Below, piece by piece: positions 1-6,713 of a stretch of 9,960 nucleotides of DNA. The first letter of the stretch is position 1. Each line of letters begins with the position of its first letter. The notes under the pieces are model-generated. The model was given only the letters and a program-made list of their open reading frames with translations, did no database searches and had not been told where the DNA came from. A program made the position numbers and the translations under genes. This DNA comes from Nitrososphaerota archaeon (GTDB lineage: Archaea > Thermoproteota > Nitrososphaeria > Nitrososphaerales > UBA183). The stretch covers positions 1 to 9,960 of the forward strand of contig JAPCJM010000003.1 of NCBI GenBank assembly GCA_027886945.1, given 5' to 3'.

Positions 1-556
1 CCTCGGCGAACACGTGTTTGGGTTCCTTGAGGACGTCGATGCTCCTCGCCTTGACCACCAGGAGGAGGGTCCCGCCTTTCTTCAGAAGCTTTTCGCAATT
101 GTCAAGAGCGATTTCTGTTTGGTCGGGCTGTGCAATGTCGCAGTACACAATATCCATCTTCGCCACTGAATACTTCGAGGGGTCTCGGGCGTCGGCTACA
201 AACGGGATCACATTCCTTCTCTCCCGAGCCACATGCTCGACGAACTCCCGGGCGACCCTGGGCGCAAACTCCACCCCGACCACCAGCCCGGTTGGGCCCA
301 CCAAGTCAGAAACATGCGACGCCGTTGTCCCCGTGGACACTCCGAGGTAGAGCACTTTTTTCCCCTCCCCTACAAGGTCATCGCGAAGTCCCTTGAGGAT
401 GGCAGCTGCAAGCTTGCTTCTGAACGGGTCCCAGGTCCTGTACTCGACGCCATCCCTTAGGATGAGTTCTTCGTTGTAGACTCTTTTGCCCGGGGTAAGG
501 TTCTTTGTTAGAAGAGCTGTCCTCCCCTTCCTGTCCTCCTTCAGAAGGGAATTCAT
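1..556 (-). CDS. flpA: Fibrillarin-like rRNA/tRNA 2'-O-methyltransferase, 3' end cut by window
   Basis: This is the SAM-dependent methyltransferase subunit of archaeal box C/D sRNPs, which methylates ribose 2'-OH groups on rRNA and tRNA chosen by guide RNAs. About 185 residues are visible; the family is usually about 225-230, so the C-terminus lies beyond base 1. The SAM-binding motif I is VLYLGVSTGTT (about residues 68-78), followed by the HVSDLVG segment, the acidic strand end GVEF (93-97), the DIAQP motif (140-144) and KARSID (169-174), all typical of fibrillarin. The ATG at 556..554 overlaps the nop5 stop (ATGA), so the two genes are co-transcribed and probably translationally coupled. 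The pairing fits because Nop5 recruits fibrillarin to the guide RNP. Family identity is very secure. Confidence 0.96.
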   Translation of the reverse strand, partial: MNSLLKEDRKGRTALLTKNLTPGKRVYNEELILRDGVEYRTWDPFRSKLAAAILKGLRDDLVGEGKKVLYLGVSTGTTASHVSDLVGPTGLVVGVEFAPRVAREFVEHVARERRNVIPFVADARDPSKYSVAKMDIVYCDIAQPDQTEIALDNCEKLLKKGGTLLLVVKARSIDVLKEPKHVFAE

Positions 557-1467
557 CTTCGCCTAGGATTGTTTCGCCTTGGGGGCCTTTCGTCCCTTCT
601 CTGACGGAATCTGGTCTCGGGTCTCCTCTCAGGAGGCTCCTTGTATCTCTCCTTGATGCTCTCCAGGCGCTTGTCGAGACCCGCCTTGATCGAAGCGTCC
701 GCCGACCCTCTGTAGTAGTCGACCCGGGCCGCGATGGCGATCTTGTTGGCCAGGGTCCGGGCGATCTTCCCCCTCTGCCACTTCGGAGCGGTATGGACAG
801 CCTGGTGCTGGAATAGGATGCCATGCTTAGGTGGCCTCGCGCCTGTGCGCAGAGACCTGAAGAGGGCTTTCTCCGCCCCTAGGATCTGAATTGTGCTCGC
901 TGGCATTGACGATAGTCTGTCCAAACCACCGGCCTTGGCCATCAGCCTCGCCCCGATTGTCGCTCCAGCGACCTCGGAGACGTTGGGCGAGATGCGCTTC
1001 ATCTGTGATTCAACGTAATCATTGAGCCCAGCCCTCAAAGTGATGAGTTGAACCGCGAGGGTGGCCAATGCTTTGACCCTTCCCAGGTCACCATCGGAGA
1101 TGGTCCCTCCCTTCGACCTGTCTCTTGCAGTTATGATTGCTTCAACCTTCTTGTCCGTGAACCCTCTACCTGCGAGGTTCTCGGGGGAGAAAGACTCCCG
1201 GGTCCCAACTTCTGAGATGAGTTTGCAGAGCATGACGTTGTCCTGCAGCATCTGGGTCAGCTCAGGAAAGTGAAGTCCGTACCATTCGGAAGCACGAGTC
1301 GCGGTGATGTTCAGATACTTGTCAGTGTCATCCAGAGCCTGAATTGCTTGCACTAGATGCAGGTCGGGCCTTGAAGAGGCCTCTCGTATCGCAGCCTCGG
1401 CGGCCTCGATGCTCTTCTGGCGGAGCGCCTCAAAATCAGTGCCAGCGTCTTGTGCTCCTACGTCCAA
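553..1467 (-). CDS. nop5: Nop5 (Nop56/58 family) box C/D sRNP core protein, N-terminal domain apparently absent
   Basis: This is the scaffold protein of box C/D sRNPs: its Nop domain binds the L7Ae-K-turn RNA, its coiled coil dimerises, and its N-terminal domain normally holds fibrillarin. Seen here are the start of the coiled-coil region with LVQAIQALDDTDK (38-50), the family hallmark EWYGLHFPEL (61-70), and the Nop signature at 161-204, including PNVSEVAGATIGARL and ILGAEKALFR. The tail, after about residue 265, is rich in Arg and Pro. The protein is 304 aa, whereas archaeal Nop5 is usually about 380-420; the missing part is the roughly 120-residue fibrillarin-binding domain. The start used is TTG at 1467. 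A TGA lies in frame about seven codons upstream, and a TATA-like element about 30 bp upstream fits a near-leaderless start, so a longer in-frame version is not encoded here. Identity is secure; the true N-terminus is less so. Confidence 0.93.
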   Translation of the reverse strand: MDVGAQDAGTDFEALRQKSIEAAEAAIREASSRPDLHLVQAIQALDDTDKYLNITATRASEWYGLHFPELTQMLQDNVMLCKLISEVGTRESFSPENLAGRGFTDKKVEAIITARDRSKGGTISDGDLGRVKALATLAVQLITLRAGLNDYVESQMKRISPNVSEVAGATIGARLMAKAGGLDRLSSMPASTIQILGAEKALFRSLRTGARPPKHGILFQHQAVHTAPKWQRGKIARTLANKIAIAARVDYYRGSADASIKAGLDKRLESIKERYKEPPERRPETRFRQRRDERPPRRNNPRRR

Positions 1468-1496
1468 TGGAGTTCGGGCCCGCTCTCAATTCTGTC

Positions 1497-1505
1497 CATT
1501 AAAGG
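1497..1505 (-). promoter_or_regulatory. Putative TATA box of the nop5-flpA operon
   Basis: On the minus strand the sequence reads CCTTTAATG, an AT-rich archaeal TATA-like element about 30-38 bp upstream of the TTG start of nop5. Archaeal transcription usually begins about 25 bp downstream of the TATA centre, which would give a leader of only a few bases. No Shine-Dalgarno is visible before the TTG, consistent with a leaderless message. This is inferred from position and composition only. Confidence 0.4.
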
Positions 1506-1592
1506 GTTTCAGGGACATAGAGGAAACTATTCAAGAATCCTGCTTCACTTTCGAAACCCCCTCCCGTTTAGTTTTGTCGGAAACTGTGCTTC

Positions 1593-1600
1593 ACTTAAAT
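1593..1600 (+). promoter_or_regulatory. Putative TATA box of the nuclease-like pseudogene
   Basis: The element ACTTAAAT lies 34-41 bp before the ATG at 1634. A start site about 25 bp downstream would fall near 1620-1625, giving a short or absent leader. The segment between the divergent nop5 and nuclease starts (1468..1633) holds this and the nop5 TATA-like element and nothing else that I can recognise. Confidence 0.35.
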
Positions 1601-1633
1601 CGGTATGAAGGGTTGATTGTGGTTGAACGCGGC

Positions 1634-2231
1634 ATGCCCAAATGTTCGATTTGTGAATCTCCTACAATCGGGAGGAGGAAATATTGCAGCCGGGCCTCCG
1701 TAAAGGAGGGTTATCGTCTGGGTCTGACCAGAAACGGCGGGCTATTCAAGAAGGGATCATTTTTCCCCGAACAAAGGGAGAACATTAGAGTCCTGGGTGG
1801 GCGAAGAAAGGGCTCGGGAAATCAAAGCACGGATGTCAGCCAATTCGGTCTCTAAGGCCCCTTTCTTGAACAGGTTGAACAATGACCCAGGAATTTTGGC
1901 AAAACGACTCAAATCTCGGAAGTCCCACGACGTCGTAGTGCGATGGCTCGCAGACAAACTTCGAGCGAAAGGCTGCAGGGTCTTCACATTGTCGGAATAC
2001 ATCAAGGAAAAGCGAATCCCCGATGCCATCGTCTTCAATGGAAATGAACTAATTGCCATCGAAGTTGAAACGGAGAAGCGATGGAAACCGAGTCATGCAT
2101 CGACAGAGGAGAGGCTTTTACGCCTGAATTCGCTTTCTCATTTCTTTGATAAGACTAAGGTAGTCTTTCCTTCTGTGGGTGATTCAATCGACGACACCGG
2201 GCCGGCCTTTCTCACACACATCCTGAGCTGA
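1634..2231 (+). pseudogene. Frameshifted homing-endonuclease-like protein: zinc knuckle, NUMOD3-like motif, PD-(D/E)XK-like domain
   Basis: Two overlapping frames join into one 198-aa protein if one base is removed from the run of five T at 1760-1764. Frame one starts at ATG 1634 and gives a zinc-knuckle-like start (C4, C7, C18, but Ser22 where a fourth Cys is expected), then LTRNGGLFKKGS. After the correction it continues as FSPNKGRTLESWVGEERA, which resembles the NUMOD3 DNA-binding motif of homing endonucleases (N46-K47-G48). The C-terminal part has IPD (D130), a hydrophobic strand and IAIEVETEK (E143, E145, K148), a layout like PD-(D/E)XK nucleases. As written, frame one ends at a TAA at 1853-1855, and the second frame could start only at GTG 1797, which lacks the zinc knuckle and most of the NUMOD3-like segment. 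I infer a decaying selfish nuclease; a sequencing error in the T run, or rarely programmed frameshifting, would also explain it. The exact family is not certain. Confidence 0.68.
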
Positions 2232-2235
2232 GAAA

Positions 2236-2243
2236 GATTAAAT
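2236..2243 (+). promoter_or_regulatory. Putative TATA box of the rps30e-elp3 operon
   Basis: GATTAAAT sits just after the nuclease stop (2229-2231), preceded by the purine-rich GAAA typical of a BRE. Start of transcription about 25 bp downstream, near 2265, would leave a leader of about 20 nt that includes the ribosome binding site. Prediction from position and composition only. Confidence 0.4.
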
Positions 2244-2266
2244 CCAGACCAGAGGAGCCTGAATTC

Positions 2267-2273
2267 AGGAGGT
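2267..2273 (+). promoter_or_regulatory. Shine-Dalgarno of rps30e
   Basis: AGGAGGT is a near-perfect match to the archaeal anti-Shine-Dalgarno sequence and lies 12 nt before the ATG at 2286. It decides the start of rps30e: the ATG is followed by MPTHGS, the invariant beginning of S30e, although the downstream frame is interrupted. Confidence 0.65.
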
Positions 2274-2285
2274 TAAACAAAGACC

Positions 2286-2485
2286 ATGCCGACCCACGGA
2301 AGTCAGCAGTCCCAGCTTAGCGCTGGCTGCCTTCAATCACAAAGGCCGGAAAAGTTCGCAGCCAGACCCCAAAATTAGAGGGTAAGCCAAAGAAGGGGAA
2401 GATACCCAAGGTCAGGAACAAGCGGACGTATGAGAAACGCTTTACTCTGAAGCGCAAGCCAGGCCAGAACTGGATGCGCCGGTGA
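2286..2485 (+). CDS. rps30e: 30S ribosomal protein S30e, gene interrupted by a putative 32-nt BHB intron
   Basis: S30e is a small, very basic protein of the 30S subunit. Exon 1 (2286..2304) encodes MPTHGS plus the first base of a Leu codon. Exon 2 (2337..2485) completes it: [13 protein letters not shown], then a Lys/Arg-rich body with [14 protein letters not shown] and the end PGQNWMRR, stop TGA at 2483-2485. Spliced, the protein is 55 aa, about normal for archaeal S30e, and joins exactly into the conserved GSLTKAGKVR. Unspliced, the frame from ATG 2286 ends at TAG 2376-2378 after 30 codons with no S30e likeness past residue 6, so a standard gene caller would probably miss this gene. A strong Shine-Dalgarno precedes the ATG. 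The stop overlaps the GTG start of elp3 (GTGA), pointing to one operon. S30e identity is very secure; splicing is inferred. Confidence 0.9.
2305..2336 (+). other. Putative 32-nt archaeal pre-mRNA intron with bulge-helix-bulge splice sites
   Basis: The exon-intron region folds into a bulge-helix-bulge. Exon 1 GAAG (2299-2302) pairs with intron-end CUUC (2331-2334) as the central 4-bp helix. On its inner side the 5' strand has a 3-nt bulge UCA (2303-2305); on its outer side the 3' strand has a 3-nt bulge AAU (2335-2337). Cutting each after the second base removes exactly 2305..2336. The intron's inner helix is GCAG (2306-2309) with CUGC (2327-2330), a 2-nt bulge (2310-2311), then CCAGC (2312-2316) with GCUGG (2322-2326) closing a 5-nt loop. 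Exon 1 pairing with the 3' end of the intron is the arrangement of archaeal pre-tRNA introns cut by EndA. The outer exon-exon helix is weak (only G2298-C2338 is clear), so the motif is of the relaxed type. Ligation would be by the tRNA ligase RtcB. Confidence 0.82.
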
Positions 2486-4077
2486 CCGCCCAGTCCTTCG
2501 ATAGGCTTCACGACGCAACGGCCTACATTGCCGAGCAACTCTCCCAGGGGAAAGTGGGCTCGAGGGACCAACTGGAAAAACTGAAGAAGAAAACCGCTGT
2601 AGACTTCTCGCTCAACCGCTACATCTCCAACTCGGAGATACTGGCGACTCTTCCTCCAGGAACGCGTGGCGCCTTCCAGGAGATGCTGCGTGTCCACCCG
2701 CGGAGGAGCGCCTCTGGCATAATCGTTGTCACTGTTTTTTCTTCCCCCTTTTTGTGTCCTCACGGGACGTGTGTGTTCTGTCCCGGAGGGCCGAATACAG
2801 GCACGCCCCAGTCCTATCTCCCGGAAAGTCCAGGAATGAAGTCGGCTCTTAGATTCGCATTTGACCCATATCTCCAGGCGAAGAACTGTCTTGCGAAGTA
2901 TGAAGCCAACGGGCACGAGACAAGCAAGGTCGAGACGATAATTGAAGGCGGGACTTTCATCGCAGTGCCGAAGGCATACCAGTCTTCATTCGTCAAGGGG
3001 GTCTACGACGGGCTCAATGGCACAGTATCCCCGAGCCTTGAATCAGCGCAGCTGATGAACGAGGGAGCAGCCAGCCGCTGCGTGGGCCTTACTCTTGAGT
3101 CCAAGCCCGACTGGTGCCGCCCCGAAGACATAGACCTGATGCTGAGCTACGGGATCACACGGCTGGAGGTCGGTGTCCAGACCTTGAGAGAAGAGGTCCT
3201 TGCGAAGAGCAACCGGGGCCATACGGTCAAGGATTCAATCCGTGCCCTGCAGGTAGCAAGGGACGCCGGGCTCAAGGTTACCGTTCATATGATGCCAGGG
3301 CTCCCAGGGGCAAACCCGGACGAAGACCTCGCCGACTTCCGAAGACTCTTCGAAGACGATGACTTCAGGCCCGATATGTCGAAGTTTTACCCGACCCTCG
3401 TCATACCTGGGACCTCTCTAGCCCGTCAGTTCGAGCGAGGTCTCTTCCGTCCGTACGACCTCGAAACAGTCGTTGATCTATTGAGCCAGATGAAGAGATT
3501 TGTCCCAACGTGGCACAGAATAATGAGGATCCAAAGAGAGATTCCTGCGAAAGAAATCGAAGGCGGTGTCAGGAACAGCAATTTGAGGCAGCTCGTCCTA
3601 CAAAGAGCGAAGGACGAGGGTTTTTCGTGCCGATGTATCAGATGCAGGGAGGTCGTCCTACGGGACCCCGAAACCCATGGCATGGATGATTCGCTCGAAT
3701 ACGCTGAGCTTCGATACTCCGCATCCGGCTCCCAAGAGGTCTTCGGCTCATATGAATTCATAAGGTCCGGGATAATTGCCGGCTTCGTCCGGCTTCGCGT
3801 TCCTTCAGAAATAGCCCATCGACCAGAAGTGAAGGATGCCGCCGTAGTTAGAGAACTCAGAGTCTACGGCAAAGCAGTCGAAGTGGGCCAAAGGGAAAAA
3901 GCAGCCTGGCAGCACAAGGGCATTGGCGCATCTTTGATGACGAGGGCGGAGAGAACTGCTTCCGAGGAGTTTGGGTTGAAAAAACTACTCGTCACCAGCG
4001 CCGTCGGGACCCGGAATTACTACAGAAAGCTGGGATACGACCGAGATGGCCCATACATGGCGAAGGCTCTGCGCTAA
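2482..4077 (+). CDS. elp3: Elp3-type tRNA uridine(34) acetyltransferase (radical SAM + GNAT)
   Basis: Elp3 uses SAM radical chemistry and acetyl-CoA to start cm5U-type modification of wobble uridine 34 in tRNA; archaea use it without the other Elongator subunits. Of 531 residues, the N-terminal part ends in the RRSASGI segment (75-80). The radical SAM cluster motif is C92-x4-C97-x2-C100 followed by [12 protein letters not shown], characteristic of Elp3. The linker holds the zinc-type cysteines C383, C385 and C388 (CRCIRC). The C-terminal GNAT domain has ELRVYG and the acetyl-CoA motif QHKGIG (477-482), ending with RNYYRKLGY. Length is normal. The start is GTG at 2482, overlapping the rps30e TGA as GTGA, so translation is probably coupled to S30e. 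The TAA overlaps the stop of the convergent permease gene by three bases. Function is inferred from strong motif agreement. Confidence 0.95.
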   Translation: MTAQSFDRLHDATAYIAEQLSQGKVGSRDQLEKLKKKTAVDFSLNRYISNSEILATLPPGTRGAFQEMLRVHPRRSASGIIVVTVFSSPFLCPHGTCVFCPGGPNTGTPQSYLPESPGMKSALRFAFDPYLQAKNCLAKYEANGHETSKVETIIEGGTFIAVPKAYQSSFVKGVYDGLNGTVSPSLESAQLMNEGAASRCVGLTLESKPDWCRPEDIDLMLSYGITRLEVGVQTLREEVLAKSNRGHTVKDSIRALQVARDAGLKVTVHMMPGLPGANPDEDLADFRRLFEDDDFRPDMSKFYPTLVIPGTSLARQFERGLFRPYDLETVVDLLSQMKRFVPTWHRIMRIQREIPAKEIEGGVRNSNLRQLVLQRAKDEGFSCRCIRCREVVLRDPETHGMDDSLEYAELRYSASGSQEVFGSYEFIRSGIIAGFVRLRVPSEIAHRPEVKDAAVVRELRVYGKAVEVGQREKAAWQHKGIGASLMTRAERTASEEFGLKKLLVTSAVGTRNYYRKLGYDRDGPYMAKALR

Positions 4078-4919
4078 GCAAGCCTTCTGTCTATCACGCC
4101 GTCCTTTCGCGCCTTCTTCTCGGAAGCCAAGTAAACCAACAAGCTCACCACGAGTATGGCTACCCCGCCCAACAGGCAAAGTCCCATCGAGGTCGCGTAG
4201 TCTCCCGAGGAGCCAGGAAGAAGCGCCTCTCTGGCTGCAGCGATGAACTGGGTGAACGGGAGGTATTGGGCCACGACGGAGATTGGCCACGGAAGGATGC
4301 TAGTGGGGAAAAGGGCCCCCGAGAAGACCATCAGGAGCCCGGCCACATACCCCGGGAGAGACCACTCGAACTTGCTCGCATACAACGAATACGCCCCAAG
4401 GAGGTATCCCAGGCCGAGGGCCCCGGGTACGTTCGCCACCAGGGCAGCCGCGACCATGGCGGCCGACAAGAGAGTCACAGTCGCGGGGATCTGCGTCCCA
4501 AGGAATGAGCCAAGCGCGACGTAAGCCAGAATCAAGGCCGCCACGGATGTGATCGTGGATATCACAAATGACGAGAGAACCGTCCCGGCGACATAGGACG
4601 CTGTAGAGCGCGACGTCAGGTAGATGTGCGGGAATACTGACAAGTTCTTCCCTTCTGCTATCGCCACCGTAGGGACCCAGGCATAGGACGCCACGTGGGC
4701 ATAGAGCGTCGACCCGATTAGGACGAAGGCCAGTCTGTCAGGGCTGAACGCCACCGTCGAAGAGCTCGTGGTCCCGAACCAATAGATTATGGAAACGGTC
4801 ATCGCGGACGCGAAAGGGGCGACCACCCTCAGGGCGACAGATAGGACGGGGGTTGTCCAGGCAATGTCATGTTGAATGCCCATCCATGCCGAGGCAAGTA
4901 TCGGCCTAAGGCTCGTCAT
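4074..4919 (-). CDS. ABC-2 type transporter permease (distal gene of exporter operon)
   Basis: This 281-aa membrane protein is the last gene of a three-gene ABC exporter operon. It has about six hydrophobic segments: VALRVVAPFASAMTVSIIYW near residues 25-45, then segments in the areas 65-85, 105-135, 145-180, 188-210 and 245-270. The stretch SGALFPTSILPWPISVVAQ followed by LPFTQFIAAAREALL is the typical end of the ABC-2 membrane domain, where the fifth helix is followed by a short re-entrant part and a conserved region before the last helix. It ends in a basic tail with EKKARKDG. Its ATG overlaps the upstream permease stop as ATGA, so the two permeases are coupled and probably form a heterodimeric pore for the ATPase. 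The substrate cannot be read from the sequence. Its TAG overlaps the elp3 stop. Confidence 0.88.
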   Translation of the reverse strand: MTSLRPILASAWMGIQHDIAWTTPVLSVALRVVAPFASAMTVSIIYWFGTTSSSTVAFSPDRLAFVLIGSTLYAHVASYAWVPTVAIAEGKNLSVFPHIYLTSRSTASYVAGTVLSSFVISTITSVAALILAYVALGSFLGTQIPATVTLLSAAMVAAALVANVPGALGLGYLLGAYSLYASKFEWSLPGYVAGLLMVFSGALFPTSILPWPISVVAQYLPFTQFIAAAREALLPGSSGDYATSMGLCLLGGVAILVVSLLVYLASEKKARKDGVIDRRLA

Positions 4920-5725
4920 CGGATCCTCACTCCAATGGTCCCGTCCCTACGACCGACATTTTCTAGATACTTGAGCGTGTAAGTAGACAAGAAGAGTAGC
5001 ACCACCGCCATCACCGCAAGGATCGCCAAGTCCGGCCAGACCTGGCCAATGTCGTTTCCATAGAAGAGAGTCTTCCTCAGGGCGTCCATCCCTATGGTAA
5101 GCGGAATCAGCGACGCTGCGGCCTGAATTGCCAAGGGGAAAGGCGAGCGTGCTCCCAGCGAAGGGAAGTACAGTCCGGACAGCATCGAAACTGGCTCCTG
5201 GAGCACTTCATTGAGCGACTCCGCCTCCCTCCCATAGGCAAGGTAGAGCGACGACAATGTCATTCCCATGGCGTAGAGCGAGGCAAGGGTAAGGCCGAAA
5301 GTCAAGATCACTCCTCCCCAGGCAGCGTTGACCGCAGGATGGAACAGAACCCAGCCGATTCCGGTGACGATGAGTGCCGAGGGCACCGTCCCGATTATGC
5401 CACCCACCGACATCCCGATGAGAATGGCAGAAATGGGAGCGGGAGAGGTCAGGTAAATCTCGAAGAGTCCCTCCTGCTTGTCCCAATAGAACTGGCTGGC
5501 CATCGACCAGAGGACGTTTCCCCAGAACGAGACCATCACGCCGCCGAGGACTGCGAACCCGACGTAGCTAACCGCCCCAATGCTGTAGTAGAGGAGAGAA
5601 AATGCCAGGGACGATATGACCGGGAATCCCAAGCTCACCACCATCCAGAGGGGCTCCCCGAAGATACTCCAGAGTCTCACCAGGGCCCTTGCCTTCATCG
5701 TCCGTACCCATGGACTAAACGACAT
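4916..5725 (-). CDS. ABC-2 type transporter permease (middle gene of exporter operon)
   Basis: This protein of about 269 aa is the first permease of the exporter. After a short basic N-terminus (MSFSPWVRTMKARALVR) it has six likely membrane segments, beginning with MVVSLGFPVISSLAFSLLYY and ending with AILAVMAVVLLFLSTY. Between the second and third segments lies WDKQEGLFEIYLTSP, the cytoplasmic coupling region typical of ABC-2 permeases, and the MLSGLYFPSL stretch before the last third is also typical. I chose ATG 5725, which overlaps the ATPase gene by 11 bp and has a GGAGAGG-like sequence shortly upstream; ATG 5698, just after the ATPase stop, is the alternative and would remove nine residues. 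A longer open frame back to 5878 is only the shadow of the ATPase gene. The stop overlaps the next permease start (ATGA). The substrate is unknown. Confidence 0.88.
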   Translation of the reverse strand: MSFSPWVRTMKARALVRLWSIFGEPLWMVVSLGFPVISSLAFSLLYYSIGAVSYVGFAVLGGVMVSFWGNVLWSMASQFYWDKQEGLFEIYLTSPAPISAILIGMSVGGIIGTVPSALIVTGIGWVLFHPAVNAAWGGVILTFGLTLASLYAMGMTLSSLYLAYGREAESLNEVLQEPVSMLSGLYFPSLGARSPFPLAIQAAASLIPLTIGMDALRKTLFYGNDIGQVWPDLAILAVMAVVLLFLSTYTLKYLENVGRRDGTIGVRIR

Positions 5726-6713
5726 CCTGCTCTTCCCTCTCCTTGAAGCCCCGTCCGACCAGGGCCACGAAGACCTCCTCGAGGGACGCTTGCTTTCTCC
5801 ATGAAGCCACGACCTTGAGGCCCTGCTTCCTGACAGCCTCTTCCGCCGCCCTGGCGGCGGCATCCGTCTCCACGACAATCTGGACTGTCGACAGCCCTCT
5901 CTCTTCCTCAGTTGATGTTGTGAACCCCTTGACCCCTTGGACCGTGCTTAGCATCTCGAACCCGCTTTGGGGAGGGGAGACTTCCATCACCAATGCAGGC
6001 GCACCCAGCGACCGCTTGAGGTCGTCCGGAGTCCCTGCCGCGATTATCTTCCCCTTGTCGATGATCGCAACCCTGTCGCAAATGGCCTCGACTTCGGCCA
6101 TGTTGTGGGAGGCGAGAATTATGGTCCTCCCGCTTCGCCTGGCCTGATCCCGAAGGAATTCTCTGATGCTCCTCGCAGTCATCACGTCCAGGCCGATAGT
6201 CGGCTCGTCGAGGAAGACCACCTTCGGCTCGTTCACGAACGCCCGGGCGATGGTCGCCCTCTGCCTGTACCCGGTCGAAAGGGCATAGAATTTCCTGTCG
6301 AGATATTTCGACAGGCCCAGCATTTCGCTGAGGTCCATTATCCTCTTCTCCGCCGTCTCGCTCGGGATGCCGTAAAGTTGCGAGAAGAACCACAGGTTCC
6401 TCTTTGCGCTGATGAAGTCGTACCCGGCCTTCTCTGCACCGCTCGCCATGTTGATGACCCGCCTGACCTTCTCCGGCTCGTGCTCCACATCGTACCCCAT
6501 CACCTTGGCCCACCCACCGGTCGGGAGGAGAAGGGTAGAGAGGATTCTGATCAAGGTAGTCTTGCCTGCTCCGTTGGGTCCGAGGACCCCGAAGATTTCC
6601 CCCTCGCCGACCTTCAGGCTGACCCCGTCGAGGGCCACTACGGGCGGTCCTTTACTCTTGAATTCCCGCCTCAGATCCGAAACTTCGACCGAGATGGTTC
6701 CTTTTGATGCCAT
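5715..6713 (-). CDS. ABC-2 type exporter ATP-binding protein (DrrA/CcmA-like)
   Basis: This is the 332-aa nucleotide-binding subunit that powers the two permeases encoded downstream. Motifs in order are Walker A GPNGAGKT (45-52), the Q-loop region around 85-100, the signature LSTGYRQR (145-152), Walker B VVFLDE (165-170) and the H-loop His203 in ASHNM. The LSTGY signature departs from the usual LSGGQ in the way seen in the DrrA/NatA group of ABC-2 ATPases. After about residue 235 comes the extra C-terminal domain common in this group (EVSPPQSGFEML to SLEEVFVALVGR), where SLEEVF is a frequent closing motif. The order ATPase, permease, permease in a tight overlapping operon is the standard ABC-2 exporter layout. 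No substrate-binding protein or resistance gene in the window suggests the cargo. Confidence 0.94.
   Translation of the reverse strand: MASKGTISVEVSDLRREFKSKGPPVVALDGVSLKVGEGEIFGVLGPNGAGKTTLIRILSTLLLPTGGWAKVMGYDVEHEPEKVRRVINMASGAEKAGYDFISAKRNLWFFSQLYGIPSETAEKRIMDLSEMLGLSKYLDRKFYALSTGYRQRATIARAFVNEPKVVFLDEPTIGLDVMTARSIREFLRDQARRSGRTIILASHNMAEVEAICDRVAIIDKGKIIAAGTPDDLKRSLGAPALVMEVSPPQSGFEMLSTVQGVKGFTTSTEEERGLSTVQIVVETDAAARAAEEAVRKQGLKVVASWRKQASLEEVFVALVGRGFKEREEQDVV

Noticed and set aside
1458..1499. ATG at 1499 (minus strand) upstream of nop5 as a possible start of the missing N-terminus
   Set aside because: It reads only 13 codons before TAG, in a different frame from nop5, and has no likeness to the Nop5 N-terminal domain.
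1409..1633. Upstream extension of the first nuclease frame
   Set aside because: It runs over the divergent promoters and into nop5; protein likeness begins at MPKCSIC (ATG 1634).
2286..2378. Uninterrupted 30-codon ORF from the rps30e ATG to TAG 2376-2378
   Set aside because: Only its first six residues match S30e; the rest has no S30e character. It is the unspliced reading of rps30e, not a separate gene.
2317..2916. Long minus-strand open frame of 199 codons antisense to rps30e and elp3
   Set aside because: It lies opposite two well-identified genes, has no recognisable domain and looks like a codon-bias shadow.
5726..5878. Longer N-terminus of the first permease
   Set aside because: The added 51 residues are Arg/Ser-rich, lie wholly inside the ATPase gene and do not look like the start of an ABC-2 permease.
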